Assembly: GCA_943846615.1 (NCBI GenBank)
Contig: OX044354.1
Span: 2,683,001 to 2,747,000 of the forward strand
Source of the DNA: an uncultured Amylibacter sp.
Lineage (GTDB): Bacteria; Pseudomonadota; Alphaproteobacteria; Rhodobacterales; Rhodobacteraceae
Reading direction: 5' to 3'
DNA: 64,000 nucleotides
Made by a program: the position numbers and the translations under genes. Numbering within the stretch: position 1 is the stretch's first letter; each line of letters begins with the position of its first letter. The notes beneath the pieces were generated by a model that had not been told where the DNA came from, searched no databases, and was given only the letters and a program-made list of their open reading frames with translations. Of this stretch, positions 1-8,690 are shown one piece after another.

Positions 1-263
1 TTCCACAAGTGGCCGTTTGGTGTACATTCACCCGCGGCAAGTGCCGCCGCATTGGCAACCTTGTCTAGGTTTTCCATACACATGTATTGAACGCCCGGTT
101 CCATGAGTTCCAAACGCATGTAAACGGTAAAACAGACGGATACGAAACCCAATATGCCTGCTACGAAAAGGTAAAGGATACCAATATCCTTGTGGTTGGT
201 TGACATGAACCAACGTGTAAAAAACCCTGGACGGGCGTGGTCATGGGTGGCTGCGTCTGCCAT
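1..263 (-). CDS. ctaD: Cytochrome c oxidase subunit I, N-terminal part (runs off the window)
   Basis: The minus strand from ATG at 263 encodes 87 residues before the window ends. It carries the segment [17 protein letters not shown], the hallmark start of heme-copper oxidase subunit I, followed by the first membrane helix. The protein is the catalytic subunit of aa3-type cytochrome c oxidase in the inner membrane, reducing oxygen and pumping protons. An AGGAGAG ribosome site lies just upstream of the ATG. The heme and copper ligands lie beyond the window, so only the N-terminus can be judged. The other subunits are not visible here. Confidence 0.93.
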   Translation of the reverse strand, partial: MADAATHDHARPGFFTRWFMSTNHKDIGILYLFVAGILGFVSVCFTVYMRLELMEPGVQYMCMENLDKVANAAALAAGECTPNGHLW

Positions 264-498
264 GTGTTCTCTCCTGACACGTCATTAGTAAGCCGAATCC
301 AGTATGAACGGCTTTTTCCAACGTCTTCCTAGCGGGTTTGTAATAAAGGAACAACAGTTTCGGTAACATAAATGTGCAAAAGGGACTGCGTGTCGCAGGG
401 CGTTAAAAATGTGTGGGGTTTATCGGTCTAGATGAAAATATTGTTTGCTTTTCAAGGGGCTTTGGGGATTATCCCTGCAGCAAAGTAAGAGACATAAC

Positions 499-1134
499 AT
501 GACCATTTCCATTTTTCGCATATTTACGACCTGTTTTGCAGGTCTTTTGACAACCTCTGTCGCCGCCCAAGAGCGCGCCGTGCCGGTTTTGCCTGCGATA
601 TTTGAGGTAACGGGTTTGACCGCGGGTGATCATTTGAATGTGCGCGCAGGCCCATCCGCCAAGGCCAAGGATATTGGCGATTTAACGGCGGGTACTTTGG
701 TAGAAGTCACGCAAATTGATCCAAACGTGGGTTGGGCACAGATTGTTTATGGCGAATGGACGGCATGGGCATATGCGCGTTTTTTGACGGCGGTGGATAC
801 GCCGTTATTATCGGGCACGGATTTGCCCGCGAATATGAATTGCGGTGGTACAGAACCGTTTTGGGATGTGCAGATTTCCAATGGGAGGGTTGCGGATTTT
901 GGGATGATGGGCGGTGCGCGCATGATGGAAGACATTTCTCATGCTGGGAAATCCTCGAACCACATATTGAAGCAAAGCATTCAAACAGAGAGCTGGTCTG
1001 CGTTTTTGGAGAAGCGCCAGTGTTCGGATGGCATGTCAGATCGCCAGATGGGGATTGCGATTGAGTTGTTGGCGACGGGTGATGATGCCGATTTTCGGCA
1101 TTTATCGGGCTGTTGCAGTGTGGTGCTGAAGTAG
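499..1134 (+). CDS. Secreted protein with bacterial SH3 domain
   Basis: The ATG at 499 is chosen because it begins directly with a signal peptide ending near SVAAQE; an in-frame ATG at 445 would only add a non-signal tail. Residues about 35-97 form a bacterial SH3 domain with the typical LNVRAGPS motif, usually a cell-wall or peptide binding fold. The rest contains CGGTEPFWDV, which resembles a conserved block in uncharacterised COG3650-like periplasmic proteins. It is divergent from ctaD and convergent with the membrane enzyme that follows. The function is unknown beyond a likely periplasmic location. Confidence 0.75.
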   Translation: MTISIFRIFTTCFAGLLTTSVAAQERAVPVLPAIFEVTGLTAGDHLNVRAGPSAKAKDIGDLTAGTLVEVTQIDPNVGWAQIVYGEWTAWAYARFLTAVDTPLLSGTDLPANMNCGGTEPFWDVQISNGRVADFGMMGGARMMEDISHAGKSSNHILKQSIQTESWSAFLEKRQCSDGMSDRQMGIAIELLATGDDADFRHLSGCCSVVLK

Positions 1135-1136
1135 GA

Positions 1137-2723
1137 TTATTGATCCACCGCACGCCACAGGTGCTTTGACAGGGCTTGGTTCCCATTTAACAAGCGTTCC
1201 ACGTCATCAACGCCATAACGTTCCAAAAGGTTTTGGCGCGAGTTAAACATGCTGTGACCTAGGTTCGCCTGTCCGTTTTCCAATCCATATCCCAGATTTT
1301 CTAGTATCGTCGGGTAGATGTCCAGCATCGAGGTCGAGCGATCTATGGCCTCCGGGTTTGTGTCTGAGTCTATGAAAAACAGATTGCGACGCTCTGATGT
1401 GTTGAGCGCGTCGGCAAGGGTGTTGCGCAGGGCCAGGTGATCGCTGAGCACGACAATGTCGGTATCATGTTTTGTCGGGTTTTCACGCACGTATGAAATG
1501 AATGCGTCGACGTGTTTTGCTGTGCACGCAATGGCAGAGGGCATTTTACTGTTGCCGGTTGATGGACAGTTATTGTCCAGGAACGCATCTGGCCCATGGG
1601 TGGCGATTGTTAACATGCTGAGCACGAAGGGAGCGGGTTGGGAGGACAAGTGGTCGTATTCATCATAAACATATTCGAACAACAGAGCGTCATTCATGCC
1701 AAAAGCGTTTGAACGACCATTCATGATTTCTGGGGCAACATCGCCAGAACCAAAAAGGCGTGTGTATCCATGGGATTTCAAGAAGCCACGTTTGGAAAAA
1801 CGGTTCAAATCAGCGCCGTTTAGATATGACAGAGTATAGCCGTCCTGTGACAACACATCACCCAAGCAGGTTAGGGATGGGAGAAGTTTTTCCAAAGATT
1901 GTTTGGTTTGTTTTCTGAAAAACACGTCGCGCAGACCATTTGACAGCAATGGTACGCCGCATTGGCTGGCGACGATGCCAGCAATTGTATAATTGGTGCC
2001 AAATATCTGGTGTAGGTTTGTGGCCTCTGTACTATTGGATGCCAATGATTGAAGTGGCGCATAGGCGGATTTGGTGGCTTGCAAATCAGTGTATGTGCGT
2101 TCCAAACTTTCAAGATAGATGATAATCAGGTTTCGCTGTGTATCTGGGCGTTTTGTAATGTTCATCGATACTTCGGTTTGCGGATCGAAGTTGAGTTGAA
2201 GCTCGTTTTCAATTTGACTGTTTATTGCAAACTGCGTGACTGGCGAGATGAGGATGAACAAGGCGCTGATGGAGAGTAGGGCATTATCAAAATGCTGTTT
2301 GCGTGCCAGAAGGTAAAATGCACAGAACAACATCAAGGTGAAAACAATGACCGACAAGATGATCGGTGTTGAGAAACTGTCGCTGGCGATGGTGGTGATG
2401 TCTTGGGCTTGGTTGTCGCGAAAGAAGATTAAAATCGCATCCAGATCGTTGGTACCAAAGATAAAGCGAGTGACGGCAAGTGGGAACGACAAGAGCAAGA
2501 CGACAAGCCAGCAAATAGTTTTATATTTGCTGTTTGGTTTGGTTTTGCGCGGCAGTAAGAGGATCGCGATGAACAAGATCGCGGCGAGGAATAGGGCGAT
2601 CTTCTTCTCATTTATAAAGCCGGTCAGTTGGTAGGGGGCGCTGAAGAAACCAAAGTATAGGGTGCCAACAGCAAAGAATGTTGCCACGACGAAAAGGGAT
2701 ATGCGCGTGATGATCTTGTTCAT
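1137..2723 (-). CDS. Membrane phosphoglycerol transferase / sulfatase-like protein
   Basis: This 528-residue protein has about five hydrophobic segments in the first 170 residues followed by an extracytoplasmic domain of the alkaline phosphatase/sulfatase superfamily. Visible marks are NLIIIYLESLERTYTD near residue 198, ATHGPDAF, and VVLSDHLA near 430, matching the metal-binding layout of LtaS/OpgB-type enzymes. Such enzymes move phosphoglycerol groups onto periplasmic glucans or other envelope glycans. The substrate cannot be read from the sequence. It starts 9 bases after the end of lipB on the same strand, so it may be cotranscribed with it. Confidence 0.75.
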   Translation of the reverse strand: MNKIITRISLFVVATFFAVGTLYFGFFSAPYQLTGFINEKKIALFLAAILFIAILLLPRKTKPNSKYKTICWLVVLLLSFPLAVTRFIFGTNDLDAILIFFRDNQAQDITTIASDSFSTPIILSVIVFTLMLFCAFYLLARKQHFDNALLSISALFILISPVTQFAINSQIENELQLNFDPQTEVSMNITKRPDTQRNLIIIYLESLERTYTDLQATKSAYAPLQSLASNSTEATNLHQIFGTNYTIAGIVASQCGVPLLSNGLRDVFFRKQTKQSLEKLLPSLTCLGDVLSQDGYTLSYLNGADLNRFSKRGFLKSHGYTRLFGSGDVAPEIMNGRSNAFGMNDALLFEYVYDEYDHLSSQPAPFVLSMLTIATHGPDAFLDNNCPSTGNSKMPSAIACTAKHVDAFISYVRENPTKHDTDIVVLSDHLALRNTLADALNTSERRNLFFIDSDTNPEAIDRSTSMLDIYPTILENLGYGLENGQANLGHSMFNSRQNLLERYGVDDVERLLNGNQALSKHLWRAVDQ

Positions 2724-2732
2724 AACAAATCC

Positions 2733-3407
2733 TTAGCGGGCGCTAGGGGCGTCGATGTTGGATTCAAACACGATTTCGAATTGTTCGCGCAAGGCGGCGT
2801 CCAGTTGATCCATCGACACATCAAGACCAAGATCCGCGAATGATGTGACGCCGTGTTCAGCAATGCCACAAGGCACGATGGCGCTGTAGTGTTCCAAGTC
2901 TGGGTTCAAGTTGATAGACACACCATGGAAGCTGACCCATTTGCGCAGGCGCACACCGATTGCCGCGATCTTATCCTCTGGATGGGTACCAAGGGCGTTG
3001 AGCGGTTTGTCGTGGCGTACAACCCACACGCCGACACGATCCGTACGACGTTCGCCGACAATGTTGAATGTGGCAAGGGTGCGAATAACCCATTCTTCTA
3101 GTTTCCAAACGTATTTGCGCACATCTTTGCCGCGCGTGTTCAGGTTCATCATCGCATAGGCGATGCGTTGACCGGGCCCATGGTAGGTATATTGGCCGCC
3201 GCGTTGGCTGGTGTAGACAGGGAAGCGATCTGGATCGACGAGATCATTGATGTCTGCACTCGTACCGGCGGTGAACAATGATGGATGTTCCAATAACCAG
3301 ATTTTTTCCGCCATTGTGCCATCAATGATACCACCCACGCGCAGATCCATTTCGGATAATGCGTTTTCATAGGGGACATGTGTGTCTGCTGTGATCCATT
3401 CAACCAT
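2733..3407 (-). CDS. lipB: Lipoyl(octanoyl) transferase
   Basis: LipB transfers octanoyl from acyl carrier protein to lipoyl domains of the 2-oxoacid dehydrogenases and the glycine cleavage H protein in the cytoplasm. The 224 residues are of normal length. The family signature [12 protein letters not shown] is present near residue 92, the region around KIAAIGVR contains the expected catalytic lysine, and the catalytic cysteine lies in [13 protein letters not shown]. The ATG at 3407 follows a weak AAGGCG site. No lipA is visible next to it. Confidence 0.93.
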   Translation of the reverse strand: MVEWITADTHVPYENALSEMDLRVGGIIDGTMAEKIWLLEHPSLFTAGTSADINDLVDPDRFPVYTSQRGGQYTYHGPGQRIAYAMMNLNTRGKDVRKYVWKLEEWVIRTLATFNIVGERRTDRVGVWVVRHDKPLNALGTHPEDKIAAIGVRLRKWVSFHGVSINLNPDLEHYSAIVPCGIAEHGVTSFADLGLDVSMDQLDAALREQFEIVFESNIDAPSAR

Positions 3408-3523
3408 ATCGCCTTATGCGCATAAATCGCCAATGCGTCCAGCGTTGGGATTATTTTTATCATGACGCCAAAGTGGTCTTGGCAAGCTTCAACGGCTTGG
3501 CTATACGCGCATTACCTTAATGT

Positions 3524-3609
3524 GCGGCTGTGGCGGAATGGTAGACGCGCAGCGTTGAGGTCGCTGTGGGGTAAAACCCGTGGAAGTTCGAGTCTTCTCA
3601 GCCGCACCA
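3524..3609 (+). tRNA. tRNA-Leu (anticodon GAG)
   Basis: A complete cloverleaf can be drawn. The acceptor stem is GCGGCTG with CAGCCGC, followed by A and an encoded CCA. The anticodon stem is CAGCG/CGCTG enclosing TTGAGGT, which gives anticodon GAG. A long variable arm, as expected for leucine tRNAs, and a T loop reading TTCGAGT are present. Confidence 0.95.
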
Positions 3610-3614
3610 ATGTT

Positions 3615-3790
3615 TCAAGGTTGAAAGATTGATAACACAATCACAACCATGCCAATCACCAACAAAACCAAAGGTTTCATTTCCTCTTTAGGGTTTTCCA
3701 AACCCTTACGGGCAACAGGCGCAAGCCTGTAATTCCGAAACCCTTTGTTAACCGCCTTAACCTTCGCGTAAAAATCCCGGTCATTTTCAT
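3615..3790 (-). pseudogene. Possible broken gene for a small single-helix membrane protein
   Basis: One minus-strand frame reads as a plausible protein with a charged segment (YAKVKAVNKGFRNYRLAP, then ARKGLENPKEE) followed by a membrane helix starting MKPLVLLVIGMVVIV and ending in IFQP before TGA. This frame has no start codon before the methionine at 3680, which has its own AAAGAGGAA site and would give only 21 residues. An upstream ATG pair at 3790 and 3784 is in the neighbouring frame, and one extra T in the T5 run near 3770 would join them. Either the gene is frameshifted, the sequence has an indel error, or only the 21-residue peptide is made. The 68-residue overlapping frame in the same stretch is arginine-rich and looks like a shadow. 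Confidence 0.35.
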
Positions 3791-4020
3791 TAACTTACGG
3801 CGTGCCGATAAAATACCGACACGATACAGCCATAAAACAGACACCCAAAATAGGCCATTTCGTGATGCGGTAACAGGGCGCACGGTGCATTAACCAAACA
3901 TCGATTTCGCAACGCTATACTTTCAGTATACCCACCCCATCACAACCGCATCAGCCCTACCCAAATATATGTGATAATCCGCACAGTTTTTTCCACGTAG
4001 ATTTGCAAGCATGGTATTCA

Positions 4021-4037
4021 TACCAAATGGTTTGGTA
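4021..4037. promoter_or_regulatory. Inverted repeat upstream of the DUF2235 gene
   Basis: TACCAAA and TTTGGTA form perfect 7-bp arms around a 3-base spacer, ending 27 bases before the start of the DUF2235 gene. The size and position fit a dimeric repressor operator. No cognate regulator lies next to it. Confidence 0.35.
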
Positions 4038-4063
4038 CGTATCGCGTCAGAGAGAGGAACATT

Positions 4064-5209
4064 TTGCCAAAATCGATTATTATCTGTTGTGACGGAACTG
4101 GCAACGAGATCAAGGAAAACCAATCCAATGTTTTGAAATTCTACCGCATTTTGCAAAAGGACGCGAAGCAAGTTGCATTCTACGACACGGGGATCGGTAC
4201 CATCAGCAACAGTGGCGCATGGTCGACCCTGAAAACCAAGGCAAAGGGTGTTTTTGGCCTGATGACGGGGTTTGGGCTGGATCGCAACGTGATGGATGCC
4301 TACCGTTTCTTGGCAGAAAATTACGAAGTTGGTGATCAGGTTTATTTATTTGGGTTTAGTCGGGGTGCGCATACGGTACGCGTTCTTGCAGGGTTGGTGC
4401 ATTTGGTCGGGGTGTTAAAGCCGCATCAGGTGCATCTGATCAATTATGCCCTGACGGCGTATAAGCAAGCCAGCCTGAAGGATGATTTCAGCATCGCGTG
4501 GCGTGTGCAGGAAGTGTTGGAAACCCCGCGTGTTACAATACGGTTTATGGGGTGCTGGGATACGGTAGCGTCCGTGATCGTGCCGCGCCGCGATCGGTTT
4601 TATATTCCGTCACTGGAAGAGTTACCCTTTGTGAAGGAAAACCCAAGTGTGCAGGTGTTTAGGCATGCATTGGCCGTAGATGAGAAGCGCCGTATGTTTC
4701 GGGTCAGCGAATGGGCGGAGCCTCAGTTGTTTAAGACTGTACCGTATTTAAAGGATGAACAAGCCGATCCTCAAGATATCAAACAGGTTTGGTTTTCGGG
4801 TGTGCATTCGGATATTGGTGGCGGTTATCCCGAGACAGAGAGTGGCGCAGCCAAATTGCCATTGAAATGGATGATGGAAGAGGCGGCAGAGCATGGTTTG
4901 GTGTTTCGTAAAAGGTTGCCGAAACATTTGGTGTTGGGGCAAAACCCAAAGAACAGCACCCGTAATTATGTAGCACCCAGTAGCACAGCGCCATTGCATG
5001 ATTCCATGACCACTGGCTGGAAGCCGTTGGAATGGATACCAAAGAGCGATCAATTCAAGGACTGGATCAAACGCACATCGCGTTTTGGATTATATATGCC
5101 ACGTAGTGAGCCCAGAACAATTCCAGAAAGCGGAGTTGTACATCCATCAGTACATGAACGTAAAAAGAAGCTGGGTGGGGCGTATAACCCCGAAAATTTG
5201 CCAGATTAA
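4064..5209 (+). CDS. DUF2235 family alpha/beta hydrolase (Tle1-like phospholipase fold)
   Basis: The 381-residue protein begins IIICCDGTGNE and carries the nucleophile elbow LFGFSRGAHTVR near residue 97 and WFSGVHSDIGGGY near 245. These are the marks of the DUF2235 family, which includes type VI secretion phospholipase effectors of the Tle1 group. No secretion genes, immunity gene or signal peptide are visible, so a housekeeping cytoplasmic hydrolase is as likely as an effector. The start is a TTG at 4064 behind a strong AGAGAGGAA site. It is convergent with the lipase gene, the two stop codons abutting. Confidence 0.8.
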   Translation: MPKSIIICCDGTGNEIKENQSNVLKFYRILQKDAKQVAFYDTGIGTISNSGAWSTLKTKAKGVFGLMTGFGLDRNVMDAYRFLAENYEVGDQVYLFGFSRGAHTVRVLAGLVHLVGVLKPHQVHLINYALTAYKQASLKDDFSIAWRVQEVLETPRVTIRFMGCWDTVASVIVPRRDRFYIPSLEELPFVKENPSVQVFRHALAVDEKRRMFRVSEWAEPQLFKTVPYLKDEQADPQDIKQVWFSGVHSDIGGGYPETESGAAKLPLKWMMEEAAEHGLVFRKRLPKHLVLGQNPKNSTRNYVAPSSTAPLHDSMTTGWKPLEWIPKSDQFKDWIKRTSRFGLYMPRSEPRTIPESGVVHPSVHERKKKLGGAYNPENLPD

Positions 5210-6157
5210 TTAGGGTTTTTTCAGCGGGGATTTATCACCGACGTCGGTTTGGGTCGCATTCAACAGATACAGATAGCTGTTATGGTTATGCTGTCCTTCG
5301 ACCTGATCCAGATATTTGCCTGTCATTGGAACCTTAGGCAAGAGATGACGTTTTTTTGGCTGTGCCCACGGGCCCGTAGCGTATGATAGGCCTGCCGCCA
5401 CTTCTATCACTGCGGCCCAACCCAGCGGTACGCGCGATGGGATGCCTTTGGTAATCAATTGCCCCGGGGTCGCATAACCGTGGGGGACGATATCCAACGG
5501 ATTTCTCACCATATAGGTAGTTGTGTTGTTTTCGATCCATTCTGCAAAGGCTGGATTACCGGCGCTGGGCGCAGCGAAGGTGTAGTTCGTGATCTGGTGG
5601 TTGCTGCCTGACCAATCTTTGCGCTCGTTTTGCATCCATGCGGTCATCATAGGGGCCAAGCCACCGCCTTGGCTGTGGCCTGTGATGTATAGGTTTAGGG
5701 AACCCGATAAAGCTGTGGTACGTAGGTAATCGGCCAGTAAGGTGTTTGTAGTGGGATCTGGGGTGGCTAACATACCCTTGAAACTGCGATCGAACTCGAT
5801 CGAAACCTTGGCGTCCGCGGGTAGACCAAAGCCAAATGATGTTTGGCCCGTTGGGATGTCTTCGCGAAAGGAAGAGAAGCTGCCCACAGTTCCACGTAGA
5901 ACGACCGCATATGTATTGGTGCCACGTTTACGTGCAACGAAGGCGAGGTTGCGTGTTGGGTTATATTGGATTGGGCCCCATGTCACGACCCATTGGTTTT
6001 TTGTGTTGTAGGTGGGGTTTTTCAGCTCTGCGCTTAACGCGGTTGCAACCGCGCTAAGCGGTGGGGGTGGGGATTTTTTGGTTGGTGCGTCGTCCTCGAC
6101 ATAAGCCAGCGCCGAAAGTGTCATCAGAACCTGTGCTATTGAAACTGTAAATCCCAT
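5210..6157 (-). CDS. Class 3 lipase family protein, probably exported
   Basis: The alpha/beta hydrolase motif ITGHSQGGGLAP marks the nucleophile serine, and an aspartate (NPLDIVPH) and a late histidine (GQHNHNSY) fit the rest of the triad in lipase class 3 proteins. The ATG at 6157 is preferred because AAAAGGAT lies 5 bases upstream and the hydrophobic N-terminus (MGFTVSIAQVLMTLSALAYV) resembles a signal sequence; a TTG six codons earlier overlaps that ribosome site. The substrate is unknown. It is tail to tail with the DUF2235 hydrolase. Confidence 0.75.
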   Translation of the reverse strand: MGFTVSIAQVLMTLSALAYVEDDAPTKKSPPPPLSAVATALSAELKNPTYNTKNQWVVTWGPIQYNPTRNLAFVARKRGTNTYAVVLRGTVGSFSSFREDIPTGQTSFGFGLPADAKVSIEFDRSFKGMLATPDPTTNTLLADYLRTTALSGSLNLYITGHSQGGGLAPMMTAWMQNERKDWSGSNHQITNYTFAAPSAGNPAFAEWIENNTTTYMVRNPLDIVPHGYATPGQLITKGIPSRVPLGWAAVIEVAAGLSYATGPWAQPKKRHLLPKVPMTGKYLDQVEGQHNHNSYLYLLNATQTDVGDKSPLKKP

Positions 6158-6224
6158 AAATCTATCCTTTTGCAATTTTGAGGCGAGCCTAGGCGATCAA
6201 ACAAGTAATTCATAGAAAATTCAG

Positions 6225-6237
6225 CAACAAATTGTTG
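6225..6237. promoter_or_regulatory. Inverted repeat between the lipase and the polyamine importer operon
   Basis: CAACAA and TTGTTG are perfect 6-bp arms around a single A, in the 204-base gap between two divergent genes. It may be a regulator site, but short AT-rich palindromes also occur by chance. Confidence 0.2.
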
Positions 6238-6361
6238 GGTGGAATGAGCGTAACGCGTAATTGGCAAAAAAAACAGAAATTCTCGTTGCAATGAATAGTA
6301 TTTTAGAGGAACGTGGGACGGCGGAGGCGGCAAAAGATCGCCATAAGCACGGGAGAATGAT

Positions 6362-7453
6362 TTGGCTGCTAGTAAAAACGACAAGGACTTTGTTGTCTTT
6401 GATCATGTCCAGAAGAGCTATGATGGCGAAAACCTGGTTGTAAAAGATTTGAACCTGAGTATCGGAAAAGGCGAGTTTCTTACGCTTTTAGGCCCATCAG
6501 GTTCGGGTAAAACCACTTGTTTAATGATGTTAGCTGGTTTTGAGACCGCTACAAATGGCGATATTCGCCTTGACGGAAGCCCCATCAATAACATCCCACC
6601 ACATAAGCGCGGCATTGGTATGGTTTTCCAAAACTATGCCTTGTTCCCGCATATGACGGTTGGCGAAAATTTGGCGTTTCCATTGGAAGTGCGCAAGATG
6701 GGCAAGTCCGAGCGTGATGAGAAGGTTAAGCATGCGTTGGATATGGTGCAGATGGGTGATTTCGCTGGTCGCCGCCCTGCGCAATTGTCCGGTGGGCAAC
6801 AACAACGGATCGCGTTGGCACGTGCCTTGGTGTTTAACCCGCAATTGGTGTTGATGGATGAACCATTGGGTGCGTTGGATAAGCAACTGCGTGAACATAT
6901 GCAGTATGAGATCAAGCACCTGCATGAAAATTTGGGAATAACAGTTGTGTATGTTACGCACGACCAGTCAGAGGCATTAACGATGTCAGACCGCGTTGCT
7001 GTTTTCGAAGATGGCCGCATTCAACAGCTGTCTAGCCCCGATGATTTGTACGAACGCCCTGAAAATTCATTTGTGGCACAGTTCATTGGTGAGAATAACA
7101 AATTAGTGGGAACAGTCGCTGCGATTAAGGGCGATACTGCCACAGTGAAGTTGGACAATGGTGCAACAACCGAAGCATTAGCGGTGAATTGCGGCGAAGT
7201 TGGTGGGCGTACGACGCTGTCGATCCGCCCTGAACGTGTTGATTTAGGTGGTAAGAAAACCAAAAACACCACCGATGCCGTGGTAAAAGAATTGATTTAT
7301 CTGGGTGATCACATCCGTTGTCGCATGGAAGTTCACGGAAACGATGAGTTCATCGTTAAAGTGCCCAACGCGGCGGGACATAAACATTTGGTTGAGGGTG
7401 AGAAGACAACTGTAACCTGGGCCAAGGAAGATTGTCGGGCGTTAGATGCATAA
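6362..7453 (+). CDS. potA: Spermidine/putrescine-type ABC transporter ATP-binding protein
   Basis: This 363-residue ATPase energises the importer encoded by the next three genes. Walker A is GPSGSGKTT near residue 44, the signature is LSGGQQQR near 141, Walker B is LVLMDEPLGALD, and the H-loop is VTHDQSEA. The C-terminal third is a TOBE-type regulatory domain ending in a segment with IRPERVDL. The start is a TTG at 6362 behind GGGAGAATGA; no in-frame ATG lies nearby. Polyamines are the usual substrates of this subfamily, but the specificity is inferred from the whole operon. Confidence 0.88.
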   Translation: MAASKNDKDFVVFDHVQKSYDGENLVVKDLNLSIGKGEFLTLLGPSGSGKTTCLMMLAGFETATNGDIRLDGSPINNIPPHKRGIGMVFQNYALFPHMTVGENLAFPLEVRKMGKSERDEKVKHALDMVQMGDFAGRRPAQLSGGQQQRIALARALVFNPQLVLMDEPLGALDKQLREHMQYEIKHLHENLGITVVYVTHDQSEALTMSDRVAVFEDGRIQQLSSPDDLYERPENSFVAQFIGENNKLVGTVAAIKGDTATVKLDNGATTEALAVNCGEVGGRTTLSIRPERVDLGGKKTKNTTDAVVKELIYLGDHIRCRMEVHGNDEFIVKVPNAAGHKHLVEGEKTTVTWAKEDCRALDA

Positions 7454-7519
7454 ACGCCTTTCAATGCGCTGGGCGTAACCCGAAACCTTGCGCAAAGAAT
7501 ACATAACGGGAAAATAGAC

Positions 7520-8623
7520 ATGGAGAAGACGATGAAAATGAAAACAATTATGATGGGCGGCGCGGCATTTGCAATGACTGCAACTGCTGCGATGGCCGAA
7601 GACATGACAATCGTATCATGGGGCGGTGCATATTCTGCATCACAAAAAGCAGCGTATCACGACCCATATTCCGCCAACACTGGCGTGAACATCATCAACG
7701 ACGAGAGCTCTGCTGAAGCGGTTGCTAAGTTGCGTGCGATGGCAGAAGCGGGCAACACCACTTGGGATGTTGTTGACGTTGTTGCCGCGGACGCGATCCG
7801 TTTGTGTGACGAAGGTTTGGCGTTGGAAATCGATGCGGATACACAATTAGCTGATGCGCCAGACGGCACCAAAGCATCTGCTGACTTTGGCGATCTATTG
7901 GTTTCTGAATGTTTCATCCCACAAATCGTTTACTCAACAACATTTGGCTACCGCAAAGATTTGGTTGGCGCGACTGCACCAACATCTGTTTGTTCCGTAT
8001 TCGACACAGCAGCATACCCAGGCAAACGTTCATTGGAAAAACGTCCAATCAACAACATGGAATGGGCTTTGATGTGTGACGGTGTTGCAAAAGCAGATGT
8101 TTACGACGTTCTTGCAACTGACGAAGGCCAAGCACGCGCATTCGCGAAATTGGACACCATCAAAGGCGACGTTATCTGGTGGTCTGCCGGTGCGGATACG
8201 CCACAATTGTTGGCAGATGGCGAAGTTGTAATGGGTTCAACATACAACGGTCGTTTGTTCGCGTTGATCGAAGAGCAAAAGCAAAACGTTGGCATGTTGT
8301 GGGACGGCCAAGTGTTTGACTTGGACGGTTGGATCATTCCAGCGAACCTGTCAGACGAGCGTAAAAAGCGCGCATTGGATTACGTGAAATTCGCAACAGA
8401 TACACAGCGTTTGGCAGACCAAGCGAAGTACATCTCTTACGGTCCTGCACGTATGTCATCTGCACCATTGGTTGGTAAGCACGCATCATTGGGCATCGAC
8501 ATGGCACCACACATGCCAACAGATCCAGAAAATGCGAAAAACACGTTGTTGTACAACTACAGCTTCTGGGCTGATTACCGTGACGACATCGATGCGAAAT
8601 TCCAAGCATGGTTGGCTAAATAA
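7520..8623 (+). CDS. potD: Periplasmic binding protein of the polyamine-type ABC importer
   Basis: A signal peptide ends near ATAAMAED, followed by MTIVSWGGAYSASQKAAY, the typical start of PotD/PotF-like extracytoplasmic binding proteins (bacterial solute-binding family 8). The protein binds the substrate in the periplasm and hands it to the two permeases. Length (367) is normal. The methionine at 7532 has a good GGAG site 6 bases upstream and could be the true start. A stem-loop directly after the stop separates it from the permease genes. Confidence 0.88.
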   Translation: MEKTMKMKTIMMGGAAFAMTATAAMAEDMTIVSWGGAYSASQKAAYHDPYSANTGVNIINDESSAEAVAKLRAMAEAGNTTWDVVDVVAADAIRLCDEGLALEIDADTQLADAPDGTKASADFGDLLVSECFIPQIVYSTTFGYRKDLVGATAPTSVCSVFDTAAYPGKRSLEKRPINNMEWALMCDGVAKADVYDVLATDEGQARAFAKLDTIKGDVIWWSAGADTPQLLADGEVVMGSTYNGRLFALIEEQKQNVGMLWDGQVFDLDGWIIPANLSDERKKRALDYVKFATDTQRLADQAKYISYGPARMSSAPLVGKHASLGIDMAPHMPTDPENAKNTLLYNYSFWADYRDDIDAKFQAWLAK

Positions 8624-8637
8624 TATCTAATACGAAT

Positions 8638-8664
8638 GGCGCGGGGACAGCCCCGCGCCATTTT
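8638..8664 (+). terminator. Stem-loop after potD, likely partial terminator
   Basis: GGCGCGGGG and CCCCGCGCC form a perfect 9-bp GC-rich stem with an ACAG loop, followed by ATTTTAAA. It lies inside the operon between the binding protein and the permeases. Such elements commonly protect the upstream message and lower expression of the permeases relative to the binding protein. Confidence 0.7.
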
Positions 8665-8690
8665 AAATCCAAGTGGATAGACCCAAAAGC

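Noticed and set aside
3677..3883. 68-codon minus-strand frame next to tRNA-Leu
   Set aside because: Its C-terminal half is arginine-rich in the way of an out-of-frame reading; the overlapping frame has better protein character.
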